A DNA stretch of 64,000 nt from Siderastrea radians (GCA_964017195.1 OZ024891.1:9523182-9587181); one strand, 5' to 3'; counted from the stretch's first letter, positions 33,301-44,259 are shown. The notes: generated from the letters alone by a model not told the origin. Numbers and translations are program-made.

Positions 33301-36300
33301 CTGGTGTCATTACGATGACTAATATTAGTCCCATTTGTTACACTGGCGAAAGAATAAATTTCATCGCCTTTTGATCTCTCCTCTTTTCCGTTCAATTGCA
33401 CAACTATGTTTTCTGACTTCGCTGAAGTCACTGATAAGGTTGTAGCATTGCTGTTGAATGATTTGTTACTGGGATGTTTGTTTTCCTTTTCGGCTTTATG
33501 TTCACTCTTTGTGGTATTTGTGATAGCATCAGTTTTCTCAGGACGCACAACCACTTTCTCCAGTAAAGGAGTCTCCCTTTTGGCGTTTGCAGGCAACTCA
33601 GCTGATTTAGACGATACCGCCTTTGCTTCAGTTTTAGAATTAGATTCATTTTGCAGAGGCGATACTGATTTCTTTTGCGGCTTTAAAGCGTCCAATTGAG
33701 AAACGTCGCTGCTGTTTTGTCCCAAATGAGACCTCTCGTTCGTTTCCAAAAAGTTTATTTTTAAATTTTCCAACGCTCTTGATTTCTTGACCGTGTTGTT
33801 TCCATTATCTGTTCCCTCAGATATCACAGCTCTCTCTTGTGTAACATTCCTACTTGGTAGCGAATTGTTTACATTGCGATGGTGAACTGCAGTATGAAGT
33901 ATTTGTTTAATTGAGTTGGAGTGTGTATCACTTGAAGTGTCCTGCACTTGGGTATCCGCATTTTGTGACTCCGAGCCACTATTTATTTCACCGTTATCTT
34001 CAGATTGGTTATGAAATGATACTTGTGTGACATTAGCTTGCTTTCTCTGCAAAAGATTTTTATCAACATGTTGTGTTACTTGCCGCGCCCTTTCTGTGTC
34101 ACGGTTTCTTTCTACTTTCTTTCCAGAGTCACCCAAAAAAACGTTACCGGCCTCTTTGCTGTAATCCCCGGACTCCGCAGTTTTATCAGTTTTTAAGGAA
34201 TGTTCGCTATCCTTCGGAAACGATGGTACAGATTCCACGTTTAATACAAGAGAAGAAGTTGAATTATCAACTTTAGAAATCTTTTCGCTTTTTGCAGTGG
34301 CATTCCTGGTTGAGTTGTCCAATATTATATTGTCAGCCACTAAAAAATCATTTTTTACTTTTTCAGAAGTATGCTTGGAAACTTGCGTTGGGACTGAAGT
34401 GTTCACATTATCACCTGTGAACGAGACCTTTACATTCTCCAAGACATCTTTTACAGCTGAAAACATAAAGAATGCTAATAAAATATATAGTTTTGGACAT
34501 GCTTATTTCACTACCAGAGCAGCTTTCAAATTATTGTCGAAAGTAATGTGGTTGCTTTGGATTTGCTTTACTTCGCTTCCTGATTGGATAAAAAAGCTCG
34601 CGCCACTTTCTCAACCAATCAGAAGTAAAACCAAAACCAATCGTGACTTGCTCGCACGCGTTTTCCCGAGTGCAACACCAATTACTTGTATTTGCCTCGA
34701 CTTATGATTGGTTGATTTTGTGTTTTGTTCCTGTTGTGATTGGTTAAAGTTATTACTTTAATTGCCGAATAGGTTGGACGAGTGGGCACAATTTTGTTTA
34801 AACAAAACTGGGAATGTGGACATCCTGGACTCCTTCCAGCCATCCTCCACAGATATTTATTTGTCTTTAAAAGAGGATTGTCTTCCACTCGGCGGCTAGA
34901 AGCAACAAGAGTCACGGACAAAAAATTTCCTGTTTCGTCAATCCTTCAGCCAGAAAGGGAAATAAAATACATTGGAACCTCGCAATTTAAGAAGTGCTAA
35001 GGGACTGGCAAAATGTGTTCCTTTTAACGGGGGCTATAACCGGGGCTCCTTATATCGGAGTTCTTTTCCATAAATTTTACAAATGCTGGGCTAAAGAACA
35101 TGGATCGTTACACTGGAGTTTTCATATGTCGGTAAATTACGATCGTTCGTGTGAGTGCAGTCCTGAGAAGGACTGTTTGTGGTGACATTGACTAACGTTT
35201 CGACAAACTGAGCGGAAGTCATTATCAGAGTCAAGTGGGACTGGGGTCTTCGTTATATAGGGGTTTGTTATATCGGGGGTTCCGCTTTACCAATGCATTT
35301 TTTTTATGAGTTATCATCGCTTACTTACTTTTTGCAGAAGTCCCTGTCTTCTCTGTTTGTGCCTTGGCCTTCTCGGTGTTATTTTTGATAAAGTCAACGC
35401 TCACGTTCTCCACTGAAATACGAACTGAAAATGAATCGCATGAAGGAAATTAAAAATGAGAATCGGTGGCGCTTTGAGTATGAGATTTCGCCCGGCTCTT
35501 GAAAATCGACTTTTTTTGCCCAAAATTATCGTGGGGGGTTTTGCTTTTCAAATAGGGAGGAATTCCGAAACTGTCGCGGCTATTAAAGGTAAAATGAACA
35601 CGCAAGAGAAGTTACGAAGATTGGGATGGATTATGACCATGTACTTGAACGTCTAGGCCATTTCTTTTTTTCTAAATTTCGCAAGCATTGACCTCACACT
35701 TAAGTCAAAAACATAAAACTCAGCTAGTTGCGATTCATTTTCTTTCTCGCCTATACTTTTGCCATTGTCCCTTGTCACCAGGCTCCCAGCATTTATGAAG
35801 CATTCTATACAAATTTAAGCCATTATTTTCGGCGGACTTATGATATCTACATCAACTTTAATTTGGGCAAATGCATGAGCTTTGCTTTTACATCTCATTA
35901 TAAAGGTTTGCTTTACAAATATGTTTTACCATGGACAAATGCATGAGCTCTGCTTTTACATCTCAGTACATCTTATTTACATGTCATTATTAAGGTTTCC
36001 TTTCTCAATTAAGACGTTTTATTGCGATCTCTAGTTTTACCTGTTTTATTGTGGGTTGTATTTGCGCTATGGCTTGTTTCGGGTTCGGTTGAACCTTCGT
36101 CTTTAAAGGCTGCAGACCCACTGACGTTAGCTGTGTCAACAACTAAGCAGGAAAAGACGACGAGAAAACAAATTAAAAATGTTGATTTCTTTTAATGACA
36201 CCAAAGGTGCCGTAAGATCATCTCATTAACACGACTAACATGTACGTACGGCCAGTTTTTAGCCTAAACAGGACTCATGCAGTTGCTTTTCTTAATTAAG

Positions 36301-39300
36301 AAAAAAAACTTCACCCGACCACCTGGTCACGACCCCAGTGTTATGTCTTTACACTCCGAGTGTCTGGCCTTATTAAAGTGGTATAAACGGGTGCCAGCGA
36401 ATAACTGGAGAAATCTCACAAAATTCCGCTTTCTAAGCGCCATGGGCTGAGCACCTGTCTAAAGTGAAGGTTCATATACGTTTCCTCAGTTGGAACTCAA
36501 CTTAAGAAGTCTTTTGGGACATTTTCAATCGTTTTAATTTTGTACATTTAGCAATTTCTTTGAATTCATTGAGTTTTTGTACCATAGCACTGATATCGAC
36601 ACATTTTCGCTGGCCATAAATTAAAACAGAAAGATGAGTCAGCCGTACCTGTTTTCTTGCTGAAGAAATTTCCAACTTTTTGTGTTATCACTTTTCCAGT
36701 GTTATTCATCAGACTATCAATAATCGAATGCATCACCACTTTCGCTCCTTTGCGAGAAAGAAATAATCAAAAAATTCATAAGAGACTTAGAGTTGATTAT
36801 CACCCTTTCTTCTTCAATTTAGTACCTTTAACAGGGTTAAACATAAAATGTACCATGCCCACCAAATGAGTTTACATGTGCTTTTTTTAAGGGGGTCTTC
36901 CTTTCCAGTCAGCTCTCGCACAGGTTCGAATTCTAGAGGCTTGATCACAGCTAAAGACTTGCTACTTCGTCACTGGTTACTAAGTCAGTGAAAACGATGA
37001 GACAGTTGAAGTTTGGTACAGTTGTTTGGTAAACTTAACCAACAGTCCTGAAATGTCATATGTCATACTTTCCTTTGAGGTGGATAAAGATATTGTAAGT
37101 CGCTTTTCAGGTTTCAGGCATCACTGTGCATTATTGCCTGCATATAATTCTGGTAAAGTATAGAATTTATTTATTATTGGCATATTGTGACAAGGTCGTT
37201 GTCTGTTTCGTATTGACCGGTCGGTAAGAGAAGTATTCCCGTCGACTCTTATTGGATGAACGAAACGAAAATCCAACGTACCTTTAGCTTTCCAAACTCT
37301 CCATATTCTATGCATAACGGATATCCAAAGGCCGCTTAGTTGTTCAAACGTTTTGAAAGCAACGCCTAGGCTTTCAGGGCCTACGTTACAAAGAAAGAAA
37401 TCATTGCGTTACAACTTGTTAATTTAAGTTGAGTTTTTCTTTACTGATGACAAGGTAGGTTTTTAGCTTTACCAGCGATGTTATATGCAGGCAACAATGC
37501 ATTTATTGTAGTGGTAATTCGTTAATACAATATTATGGAGAAACTGTTTCGTCTTACCTGACTTCAGCTTCTTGACCATCTCTTCATCTGATTTGGCTGA
37601 GAAAATAGAATTAAAATCACGACTTTATTATGTCAATAAGACCTTACGAAGCCACGTTTATTTACATGACTTTGAAAAGAAAAGCTTTGATCAGCAGATG
37701 AGGCTAAAAACAAAACAAAACAAAGGAAAAATGATTTCGTTTACAAAGCTAAACGCAATCGTACAACTTTCTCCTCGAAATTATCTAATAGCATTTAACC
37801 CGCGCCGGCAAGGATTTCGGTTAATCATGTAAGTGAACAAAACGCCCAAATTCAGCAAAAAAGATACTCTACAACAATAACAACACGAAGACGACGACAA
37901 AACAAGAATAAAAACAAAAACTTCCACAAACAAAACAACGACTGCATTCTATTTTCTCCGCCAATTATCCTGCAGAATATTGAGGAAGAAGCTATATCTA
38001 TATATTTTGAATGTATTTCATACCTTTCTTCAACTTCTTCATCACGTCTATGGCATCACCGACTAAAAACATGAAGGGAAATAAAGAAACATCTTTTTTT
38101 ACGACCTCCAAGGACATGTTATAAGCAACGTTAAATTCCACTATGCATTTGCCACGAGAGGTGATGATCGTTTGGCAATATACTCACTTTTTGCAAGATC
38201 CATATTAGAAAAGAAGTCTTCATTAGCGCTTCCCTGGTCTTTGCTGTTGTGGGACTTTGAATCCGACCGTTTATCATCTTTGGACCCACCCTGATCTTCG
38301 CCATCTCCTGACGTAACGAATCTTTTCTTCGAATACGTTCGTGAGATTCTCGGAAATGTTCGGGCATTTTCGTCATCGTGCTGTTTCTCTTTTGCACCCG
38401 TACCAGACTCGAATCCAGTGAAGTCGTCCTCTGCACCTGTAACCCATGAGAAAGAATTTGAAAATGAAAATAGCTCGTCGTATGACCTAAAATCCACAAG
38501 GGACAAAATGACAATCCGCAAAACGAAGGAAACAGATTCTAAAAAGGCCGACATAAAACATGGTTTCTGCATGATTGGTACACTTTACTGTGGAGATTTA
38601 TCAGCGATCAAGCGATCACATGATCATGGTTTAACAGCCAATTAGCTGTATTGCTTCACTTACCACTGCGTTCATCCCAGTCGTCTTCCTTCCAGGGTCC
38701 TTCGTCGCTGACCAGGTCGTCATTTTGTCCTACAAATTACACGGTTTATACTGAGTTGTTATGACACAATTTGTATTAGCTACATACATCACTGAATGCA
38801 TTTTCTTACGCGAATTGGGCTGTCAAGTCACCTCCGGACACACAGATATCAAACACAACCTACTTAGGATGTCGGTGCTCTCATCACCCACGATGGACGC
38901 ACTTTATCAATGAATATCGGGGAAATGATGAAGCGACCTTTTCAGTTGGCCATCGAAACAAACTATTTATAACGAAAATCAATGAAAAAGAAATTAAATG
39001 GTCTGTTGCATAAAAGAACTTTAGAATTAGAAGTCAGTATTAGTAGACTTAGCAAGTGAGAGAGAAAAGGAGGATGAAAAGTTACCAAATGACAAGTTTT
39101 GAAAAGACAAGAAAATCCCGCAAAACGCGTCTGTTTTGAAAAGTGTGTCCCTCCTAACCATACAAAGTATTTAAAATATCTTATTTTTAGAAGCTATTAA
39201 GTCAACTTCTATTCAAACGATTAAATCCAAACTTTGTAGGATTACCAACTTTGAGGTCCTTTAAGGTGGTTCAGGCTAATTGTTGAGTCTGTGGGTAGCA

Positions 39301-39621
39301 TTCTCAAATGTGACCATTAAAAAGAAATCCGTTGCTAACTACTTATTTTGAGGATGAAGTCCTAGCGTGACCATTTAAATGAAGGCTTTTGGGGAGCGCT
39401 TTATCCTATATGCTATTCATTATGCGGTACAAAGTGGTTCAATTAATTCAAAATGTTTTTAACACTTTGAAAAGACTTTTTGGTCTTTTTGGTCTAGCTA
39501 TAGTGGTATCATTTAGCGGACATTTTGTATTGTGACGTTTGATAACCACCACTTTACCTCGACAACAGCTCGGCGCCAGTCCCTGTATGGCGAGGAGAAG
39601 CAGGACGACACAGAGGTTCAT
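26561..39621 (-). CDS. secreted protein: signal peptide, disordered acidic/Ser-rich region, coiled coil, C-terminal EGF
   Basis: Seventeen coding exons joined by GT-AG introns predict about 1568 residues. In coding order: 39621-39558, 38729-38664, 38436-38188, 38062-38024, 37596-37558, 37380-37282, 36747-36649, 36142-36041, 35412-35329, 34456-31871, 31295-31173, 30810-30700, 29739-29650, 29124-28969, 28236-27976, 27746-27591, 26943-26561. Every intron is phase 1, every internal exon is a multiple of three, and no junction codon is a stop, which strongly supports the model. Layout: signal peptide, Asp/Glu-rich segment, short helical exons, giant hydrophilic exon with many N-glycosylation sequons, coiled coil, Pro/Thr segment, one EGF-like domain, basic tail. 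It is probably an extracellular matrix, mucus or skeletal-matrix type protein; that role is inference. I do not recognise the family. Missed or skipped exons remain possible. Confidence 0.75.
27591..27746 (-). CDS. secreted-protein gene exon before the EGF exon
   Basis: Acceptor CCACTAACAG at 27747, donor ACAGCAG|GTTAGT at 27591/27590. It gives 52 codons, polar with an Ala/Val/Pro-rich second half (VVRPIVNIIVPNN). Phase 1 on both sides. Confidence 0.75.
27976..28236 (-). CDS. secreted-protein gene, Pro/Thr-rich exon
   Basis: Acceptor CCTTTTAG at 28237, donor AAAG|GTGAGT at 27976/27975. Its 87 codons are rich in Pro, Thr and Gln (LPTMPTLLNPP, PKIPVPQYTPEK), fitting an extended linker after the coiled coil. 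Confidence 0.75.
28556..28741 (-). mobile_element. retroposon 3' end with ATCAAC tail, in an intron
   Basis: The minus strand ends AATAAAGTTATCAACATCAACATCAAC, a typical LINE/SINE tail, preceded by a GC-richer body with GGGGGTCCCACACGGC. It lies in the intron between the 29124-28969 and 28236-27976 exons. Confidence 0.5.
28969..29124 (-). CDS. secreted-protein gene, coiled-coil exon
   Basis: Acceptor TTCTTTTCCAG at 29125. The 52 codons encode a heptad-patterned helix (around KIHSLQKKVVKLENEVTVLE and AMANLAKRLLVVEQ), likely a trimeric or dimeric coiled coil. The donor TCAG|GTCTGA is weak. If it is not used, the frame ends three codons later at TAA (28960-28958), giving an alternative C-terminus without EGF. 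Spliced phase 1 fits the next exon exactly. Confidence 0.7.
29230..29520 (+). repeat. dispersed GTGACCATTC repeat, copy 2 (intronic)
   Basis: Two partial units with GGTGCTGTTTATGATGTTG, AAAAAGTGGTTCTAACTTTCG and CATGTGACCATTCAAACAAAAGC, in the order seen at 9345-9495. Confidence 0.5.
29650..29739 (-). CDS. secreted-protein gene exon
   Basis: Acceptor TTAACTGACAG at 29740, donor CAAG|GTACTG at 29650/29649. Thirty codons, Thr/Ser-rich (VLTSRTPPTSLLTTSNDD). Phase 1 on both sides. Confidence 0.7.
30346..30412. repeat. (AAT)n microsatellite
   Basis: A run of AATAAT repeats with AGT and AAC variants inside an intron, next to an AAC-rich stretch. Confidence 0.8.
30700..30810 (-). CDS. secreted-protein gene exon
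   Basis: Acceptor GTTTTCAG at 30811, donor CAAG|GTAATG at 30700/30699. Thirty-seven codons, acidic and polar (AAEDDKNEKQSYSSRTD). Phase 1 on both sides. Confidence 0.75.
31173..31295 (-). CDS. secreted-protein gene exon, basic segment
   Basis: Acceptor GTTTAG at 31296, donor GAAG|GTACCT at 31173/31172. Its 41 codons include a strongly basic run (ATRAARKRKEEEW) with a possible dibasic cleavage site. Both borders are phase 1 and the exon is a multiple of three, so it can be included or skipped without a frame change. Confidence 0.6.
31871..34456 (-). CDS. secreted-protein gene, giant 862-codon exon
   Basis: Acceptor TTATGTTTTCAG at 34457, donor ACATG|GTGAGT at 31871/31870. The whole 2586 bases stay open. 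Composition is dominated by Ser, Asn, Lys, Asp, Glu, Thr, with almost no aromatic residues or cysteine, so it should be disordered; Asn-x-Ser/Thr sequons are frequent. A roughly 75-residue block is repeated: K-S-S-x-G...Q-T-x-x-N...K-S-L-x-K occurs around 33.1-33.25 kb and again around 32.8-32.95 kb. HxQKDxES also recurs. The exon begins with VLENVKVSF, echoing ENVSVDF of the preceding exon. Confidence 0.85.
34512..34768. mobile_element. decayed copy of the TTTAGAGCGG MITE (intronic)
   Basis: It matches the 55265-55554 element across its length (TTTGCTTTACTTCGC, CGCGCCACTTTCTC, ACCAATCAGAAGTAAAAC, GACTTGCTCGCACGCG) but the ends are eroded. It lies in the intron before the giant exon and carries three CCAAT/ATTGG motifs. 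Confidence 0.65.
35160..35240 (-). mobile_element. repeat fragment with hammerhead-like core (intronic)
   Basis: The minus strand reads CTGATAATGACTTCCGCTC then AGTTTGTCGAAACGTTAG, a core of the form CTGAT-A-TGA ... GTC GAAAC. From memory this resembles a common invertebrate repeat linked with Penelope-like elements. The core has drifted (TAATGA instead of TGATGA). Confidence 0.4.
35329..35412 (-). CDS. secreted-protein gene exon
   Basis: Acceptor CGTATTTCAG at 35413, donor AAAA|GTAAGT at 35329/35328. Twenty-eight codons, beginning ENVSVDFIKNNTEKAK. Phase 1 on both sides. Confidence 0.75.
36041..36142 (-). CDS. secreted-protein gene exon
   Basis: Acceptor CTGCTTAG at 36143, donor ACAG|GTAAAA at 36041/36040. 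Thirty-four codons, polar with sequons (ANVSG, SANTTHNKT). Phase 1 on both sides. Confidence 0.75.
36649..36747 (-). CDS. secreted-protein gene exon, helical segment
   Basis: Acceptor CTCGCAAAG at 36748, donor ACAG|GTACGG at 36649/36648. Thirty-three codons with an amphipathic pattern (KVVMHSIIDSLMNNTGKVI). Same length as the next exon upstream (99 bases), perhaps an old duplicate. Confidence 0.75.
37282..37380 (-). CDS. secreted-protein gene exon, Trp-rich helical segment
   Basis: Acceptor GTAACGTAG at 37381, donor AAAG|GTACGT at 37282/37281. Thirty-three codons with an unusual Trp-rich amphipathic stretch (LWISVMHRIWRVWKAK), unlike the hydrophilic rest of the protein. Confidence 0.7.
37558..37596 (-). 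CDS. secreted-protein gene, 39-base micro-exon
   Basis: Acceptor TTTTCTCAG at 37597, donor TCAG|GTAAGA at 37558/37557. It encodes KSDEEMVKKLKS plus shared codons. Same length and pattern (D-x-x-x-V-x-K-K-L-K) as the exon at 38024-38062, so these two are tandem exon duplicates. Confidence 0.75.
38024..38062 (-). CDS. secreted-protein gene, 39-base micro-exon (duplicate)
   Basis: Acceptor ATGTTTTTAG at 38063, donor AAAG|GTATGA at 38024/38023. It encodes GDAIDVMKKLKK, a paralogue of the next micro-exon. Confidence 0.75.
38188..38436 (-). CDS. secreted-protein gene, acidic exon
   Basis: Acceptor GGGTTACAG at 38437, donor AAAA|GTGAGT at 38188/38187. Its 83 codons are rich in Asp, Glu, Ser, Gly and Lys (GAEDDFTGFESGTGAK; GDGEDQGGSKDDKRSDSK) and include a KKRF site suited to proprotein convertase cleavage. 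Confidence 0.8.
38664..38729 (-). CDS. secreted-protein gene, very acidic exon
   Basis: Acceptor AATTTGTAG at 38730, donor AGTG|GTAAGT at 38664/38663. Twenty-two codons (QNDDLVSDEGPWKEDDWDE), forming an acidic start of the mature protein. Confidence 0.75.
39260..39440 (+). repeat. dispersed GTGACCATTC repeat, copy 3 (intronic)
   Basis: Two tandem half-units, TTAAGGTGGTTCAGGC ... AATGTGACCATTAAAAAG and GCGTGACCATTTAAATGAAGGC ... GTACAAAGTGGTTC, in the first intron of the secreted-protein gene. Confidence 0.5.
39558..39621 (-). CDS. secreted-protein gene, first coding exon (signal peptide)
   Basis: ATG at 39621 starts MNLCVVLLLLAIQGLAPSCC, a clear signal peptide with a short polar n-region, an eight- to ten-residue hydrophobic core and small residues before the likely cleavage site. 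Donor CGAG|GTAAAG at 39558/39557, phase 1. The frame upstream has no other in-frame ATG before the exon's 5' side, so this start is preferred. Confidence 0.8.
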
Positions 39622-39639
39622 CACCTCCGGTGTTGTTGA

Positions 39640-42600
39640 TGGAATACCCTCCGGAACAGTGGTTACATGTATGGCTTGAGGGGGGGAATCCACGTGCTAC
39701 CTGAAGTATTGGGTTATAGTGAAAAGCGTTTAGAAGTGTGATTATTAGCCTTGACTCACTTGAGATTAAGCCTGCGTTAAGGCCGCGGGTGGGAGACTAG
39801 ACAATCAGTATTCATTTATTTAAAGCGCATGCGCGAAGTGCGACGAATGATAGCGACATTGCGCGAAATATTCATGAGAAAGCTCTGCAGTATAAAATCT
39901 TTGGTTTATGCATCAATGATTGCTCGTGCGTTTAATCGTGTGGCAGGAAATATTGTGCGTTTTAAGTATTGTTAATAAAAATTTTCATAATAACAATAAT
40001 AATAAATGCGCTGAGCGCTCGCTTGTTATATCTTTACCGTTCTTTTTATTCTTTATCTGTTAGTTGAAACGTTAATTGGAATTTTTTAGAATTTTTCCAG
40101 CAAAACAAAACGAAAATAAAACACTGTTTCTATCTCTATCTCGAATATTTATCAACATCACCAATTTTGTGTCCAATGTTTATCAACATCTGGGTCTTTC
40201 GTGAGTGGAACTCCGTGAAGTTTTATCTCTGTATATATACACTGCTCCACAGACTGGAAAATAATAAAAGAGTTCGATTTCGTCGTTCTTTTTGGTTTTA
40301 TTGCTTAATTCTACGTTTAAGCGGAAAAAATCCACTTTGAAAATTTCGATAGTAAAATTCTCTTTCTATTTTGTGTGTGGTATAAATATTAATTGGCTCA
40401 GCACCAATGCTGTTTTTTTCGTTTATTTTCGACGGAAAACACACGATTTGTTTAGATTGCATGCAACCTATTGTTTGTTTCTGGAGTGTTAACAATAGCT
40501 TCTTAATTTTTATATCCATAATATGCATAATAAAATATTCTTGGCTTAAAAACTCGTGTTTCTTCGATAAGCCTTCGGAAGCCCTAAAACCACCTATTTT
40601 GTGTACAAGAATACAGCGCGGATATAAAATTTCCTGAACTGACACAGCAGACAGGTAAAATAGGTGTGTTGTAGGTTGTCGCAACAGAAGCACTTTTTTT
40701 AAAACAGGCTTTTTAACAGAAGTTTTAAGTCTTCAAATTTAAACAAGGACGATTTTACTAATTTAAAGGCTTATAACTTTCAGTGGAACTTGAAATCACA
40801 AAATCGGCTTCTGTTGTGACACAATAGAGGTTTTAACTGATCAATTAGTGGCAAAATCAAGAAGCTTTGTCTTCTCCACGAGGAGAAAACTTGGACACGG
40901 AGTCGCGTTTTACCAAATCTTAACTTTGGAAGCTCAAAGCATCGCAAAGAAACGCAATTTATCAAAGGAAAAACAACCTTGTTGCACTTCCAACATATCT
41001 CAAGCCCTCTATTGAGCTTCAACGAAATCGGCTTCCAAACGATCAAGAGCTAAAGTTTTTTAACGTAAGACCTCCACCAAAATTTCGCCTTATAAATTTA
41101 TTCATGAGCAGCTTGTCACCCGCGGCCTTAAGATCCTACAAGATGGACAGAAAAGGTGGTATTTCAGGACTGAATACTCAGTCTCCCCCAAACTTTCCGA
41201 CTCAGATTTCTATTTGCGACGGATAACTTTCGGAGAAACTTCTTTTGATTTCGGACAAAATTTCAGACACTATAATGCCACAATCCTGAATTTACTCATC
41301 CATGTGAAGTTGGAGTAAATCTCCAAAATTTCATTAATAAAATGTCCTTTCCTTGTATACATTTATAATTTTACGAGTCAAAACAGCAAACAGTAAACAG
41401 TAGTGCGAAATTAGATCATGTTTTGGTTTTATGCAGCAAAAATTAAAAATCAATGTCGGTAGCAAGCAGTAAAAAGCTTGCTTACATAGTATACATACGT
41501 TGCATGCAAGCAGCAGGCAATACAAATTTGCTTATATATTTATGGTCCATCGAGATTGTTTGAAGCAAACGCAGACAATCAATGCAGACACAAGTATTAC
41601 ACGGTCAGAAGTACATTATGAACTTCTAACACGATGAATGACAATTATGGCTGTAGCAGTTTAGTTCAGATGTAGAAAGAGGTCAACATCAGTCATACGG
41701 TCAATTTGTAGTAGCTACTGAAGAATTGAAGAGCCCTATAACGTTTTTTATTTCATGGCGAGCATGTTAATTTCGTCCAACTTTTCAGGCATATCGCATA
41801 GACAAATCTTGTCGTTTCTCGTTTCTTGCTATCAGTGAATATCTGATTGGTCAAAACCCATAAAGAATATTATGTTTGCTCTATAATAGTTTTAATCGAA
41901 GATGGAAACTTTGCTTCTTTAGATTCCTTGTGCACTCTCTGGTTGATTGCCTCTGCATGAAGCGGAAAGGAACACACGCAGGTGTGAAGGCATGTAACGG
42001 TGGACCGGTCCACTGCATTAGCGCAACTCGCTTCGTGTTAATTACAATGAAAGGAAAAATGTTTAATAGGCTTTGCACAGTGCTCGCTCCATTTTGTAGG
42101 GAAATTGAAGTTTCAGGTTCAATACCTTTACCCTGTTAAGGGTTAACACTCCCTCCCCCCCCATCATGCTGTAGTATTATAGCTTGGCGCAGCGGTGAGA
42201 GTAGCCGCCCCACCGGCCCAGGCTAGAAGCCCGGAGTCTTCAGTTTTCCTACCTCTTATCACAAACCAGCATTTATAAATTTCAACTTGATCAAGAATTC
42301 TGGGGCAATATGTAAAAGCCCCGTCAAACAAAGTCTTTATATTCTTAAAAAATGCTTTTCTTTTGCTCTTAACTTTGCTTTTCTTTTGCTCTTAACTACC
42401 TCTTCCCGAACCACTGTTTTGCAGCTGTTTATTTAGCTATTTCAACTTGCCTTTTTGCTAGTTTTCAACAATTTTTATCTCTTTTGAGCAAATAGCAGTA
42501 CTTCAAAATTAGCGAGCACTTAAAATTAGCAGTTTCACTTGAGGCAGCTCACTTCACAAAATACTTCAGTAACAATAATTAACCTTAACTGAAGGCATTT

Positions 42601-44250
42601 ATGGTGCTTATTTCTATTTCTTATGTTTGTCTTCCAATTACGGTGAAAAGAAAAATGTTCTTATTTTTGGACCATTTGGTCTTTAGCTCAGGTATTGAGA
42701 AAATTCCGGCTTTCTAGCCCACCCTGCTTCCAGTTTTCCATGGACTTGAACTAACATTGTTGGTCCCCACTTGACGTTTTTGCATTTTAGATGGGGAATT
42801 TAATCATCTGTGAATAAACAAAATACTACGCTACCTTGAAGCTGATTGAACCAACACAAGGCAACCAGCAGAAACCCGTCACTATGCATTAACCCTGTAA
42901 TCTATATCTTTGATCAGCTTGTTGGCGATCCATTGGAACTAAATGGTTGACGCTAACGACTCTGTTTCAATTTAAACACGGCGAAAGACATTATTTCTGA
43001 GGCAATAGTTTGATGTTCAGTTACGTTCATCAGCTTGCCATTTCAAAGACATTTTCCGTCAAATTGCATCTTGTCTAGAAAGAGTCAAATGTTGGAAATA
43101 TTTGGGGTTGTCAAGGAGACCAATAATTTATGTTTTTCTTTACACCCACTTTAACACAAAATCTTTTCACAAATTGTTTGGATTCAAACCATTTCTGTGC
43201 TCATCTATCGAATTTACACTTCTCGATCCACACATTTTTAACATACGTAATGTGGTACCATAACATTAACGAACACTGATCGTTTCGTAGTCTTAATTCG
43301 CAAAATCTTTGCCTTAATACAAATAAAATAAATAAAATGAAATAAATGGGAATTAGCAGTGGCGTATCCACAAGATGGCTCTTCGTCCACTGTGTCCAGA
43401 TCGAATTGGAATTTAAAAATGTGCTGTATTTAGAAAATTGTGCTGTATCGGCTGAAACCAAACTGTGAAACAACGCTTAATCCTAAATACGGGTCGGATC
43501 CATTAATTAACCTGAAAATTTAAACGTTTGTGAAAGCTAATGCAAGGCGCAAATGGTCTTCATATTGAAGGGGGCGTACATGTTAGCATAATCTTTAGGA
43601 CCTCACCCAATAACATCTCTGACAAATCACACAAAAAATAATAACTATAATCAACCTTGCCATGCCCCTTTTGAAGCAAAGGCTCGTATTGAGTTCCTAC
43701 GCGTGAATGAATCTGATTTTGGTGGCTAAAATTTGGATTCAGTAGTAACAAGTGTCTATAGCAATAAACATATGAATGGCGAATGGTGGTACACTGTTTG
43801 TTCCTCCTCCATAGAAGTTTTCTTCGCCAATTTCGGAGAAAAAACCACTGAAGCGTTTTTAAAAGGTTAAAAAATTCGCCTCGTGGGCCGACAAACATTC
43901 CAAAGTGACCCGACAATGCATTTTGCTTGGAAATGTTCCACTGTAAAGTGTTTCTACGTACAAAAGTTAACAGTGTTAACCAGAATAAGTTTACAGCTGA
44001 ACGAGTGAGCGAGTGAGCGAGAAGATCCACTCTAATGAATTGCTCATCTCACTCTGCAGACACGAGTTTAAAACGGCTAACATCGTTAACTGCGTAAACT
44101 GTTGCATATTAGGGAACAAACAGTTGCTTTACTACAAATTGAAGCAAAAATTAGATTAAGCTAAGCATAGCGGAAAAGTGAAACAAATCTTAGAGGCAAA
44201 AATCAAGTAAAATTGAACTTTACAAATAACTTGCCAGCTTAGCCGTTTTG
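39640..44250. other. gene-poor region
   Basis: AT-rich sequence upstream of the secreted-protein gene. Frames such as those at 40298-40693 and 43560-44030 lack splice signals and coding-like composition. A degenerate tRNA-like SINE head is noted separately. Confidence 0.4.
42178..42245 (+). mobile_element. degenerate tRNA-like SINE head
   Basis: GCTTGGCGCAGCGGTGAGAG followed by a GC-rich segment resembles box A of a tRNA-derived SINE. Box B is not recognisable. Confidence 0.3.
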
Positions 44251-44259
44251 CGCTACAAA

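Noticed and set aside
32008..34276. Plus-strand frames opposite the giant exon
   Set aside because: They are antisense shadows of a long Ser/Asn-rich coding exon.
43560..44030. 156-codon minus frame
   Set aside because: No splice signals or recognisable motif; composition looks like chance translation of AT-rich DNA.
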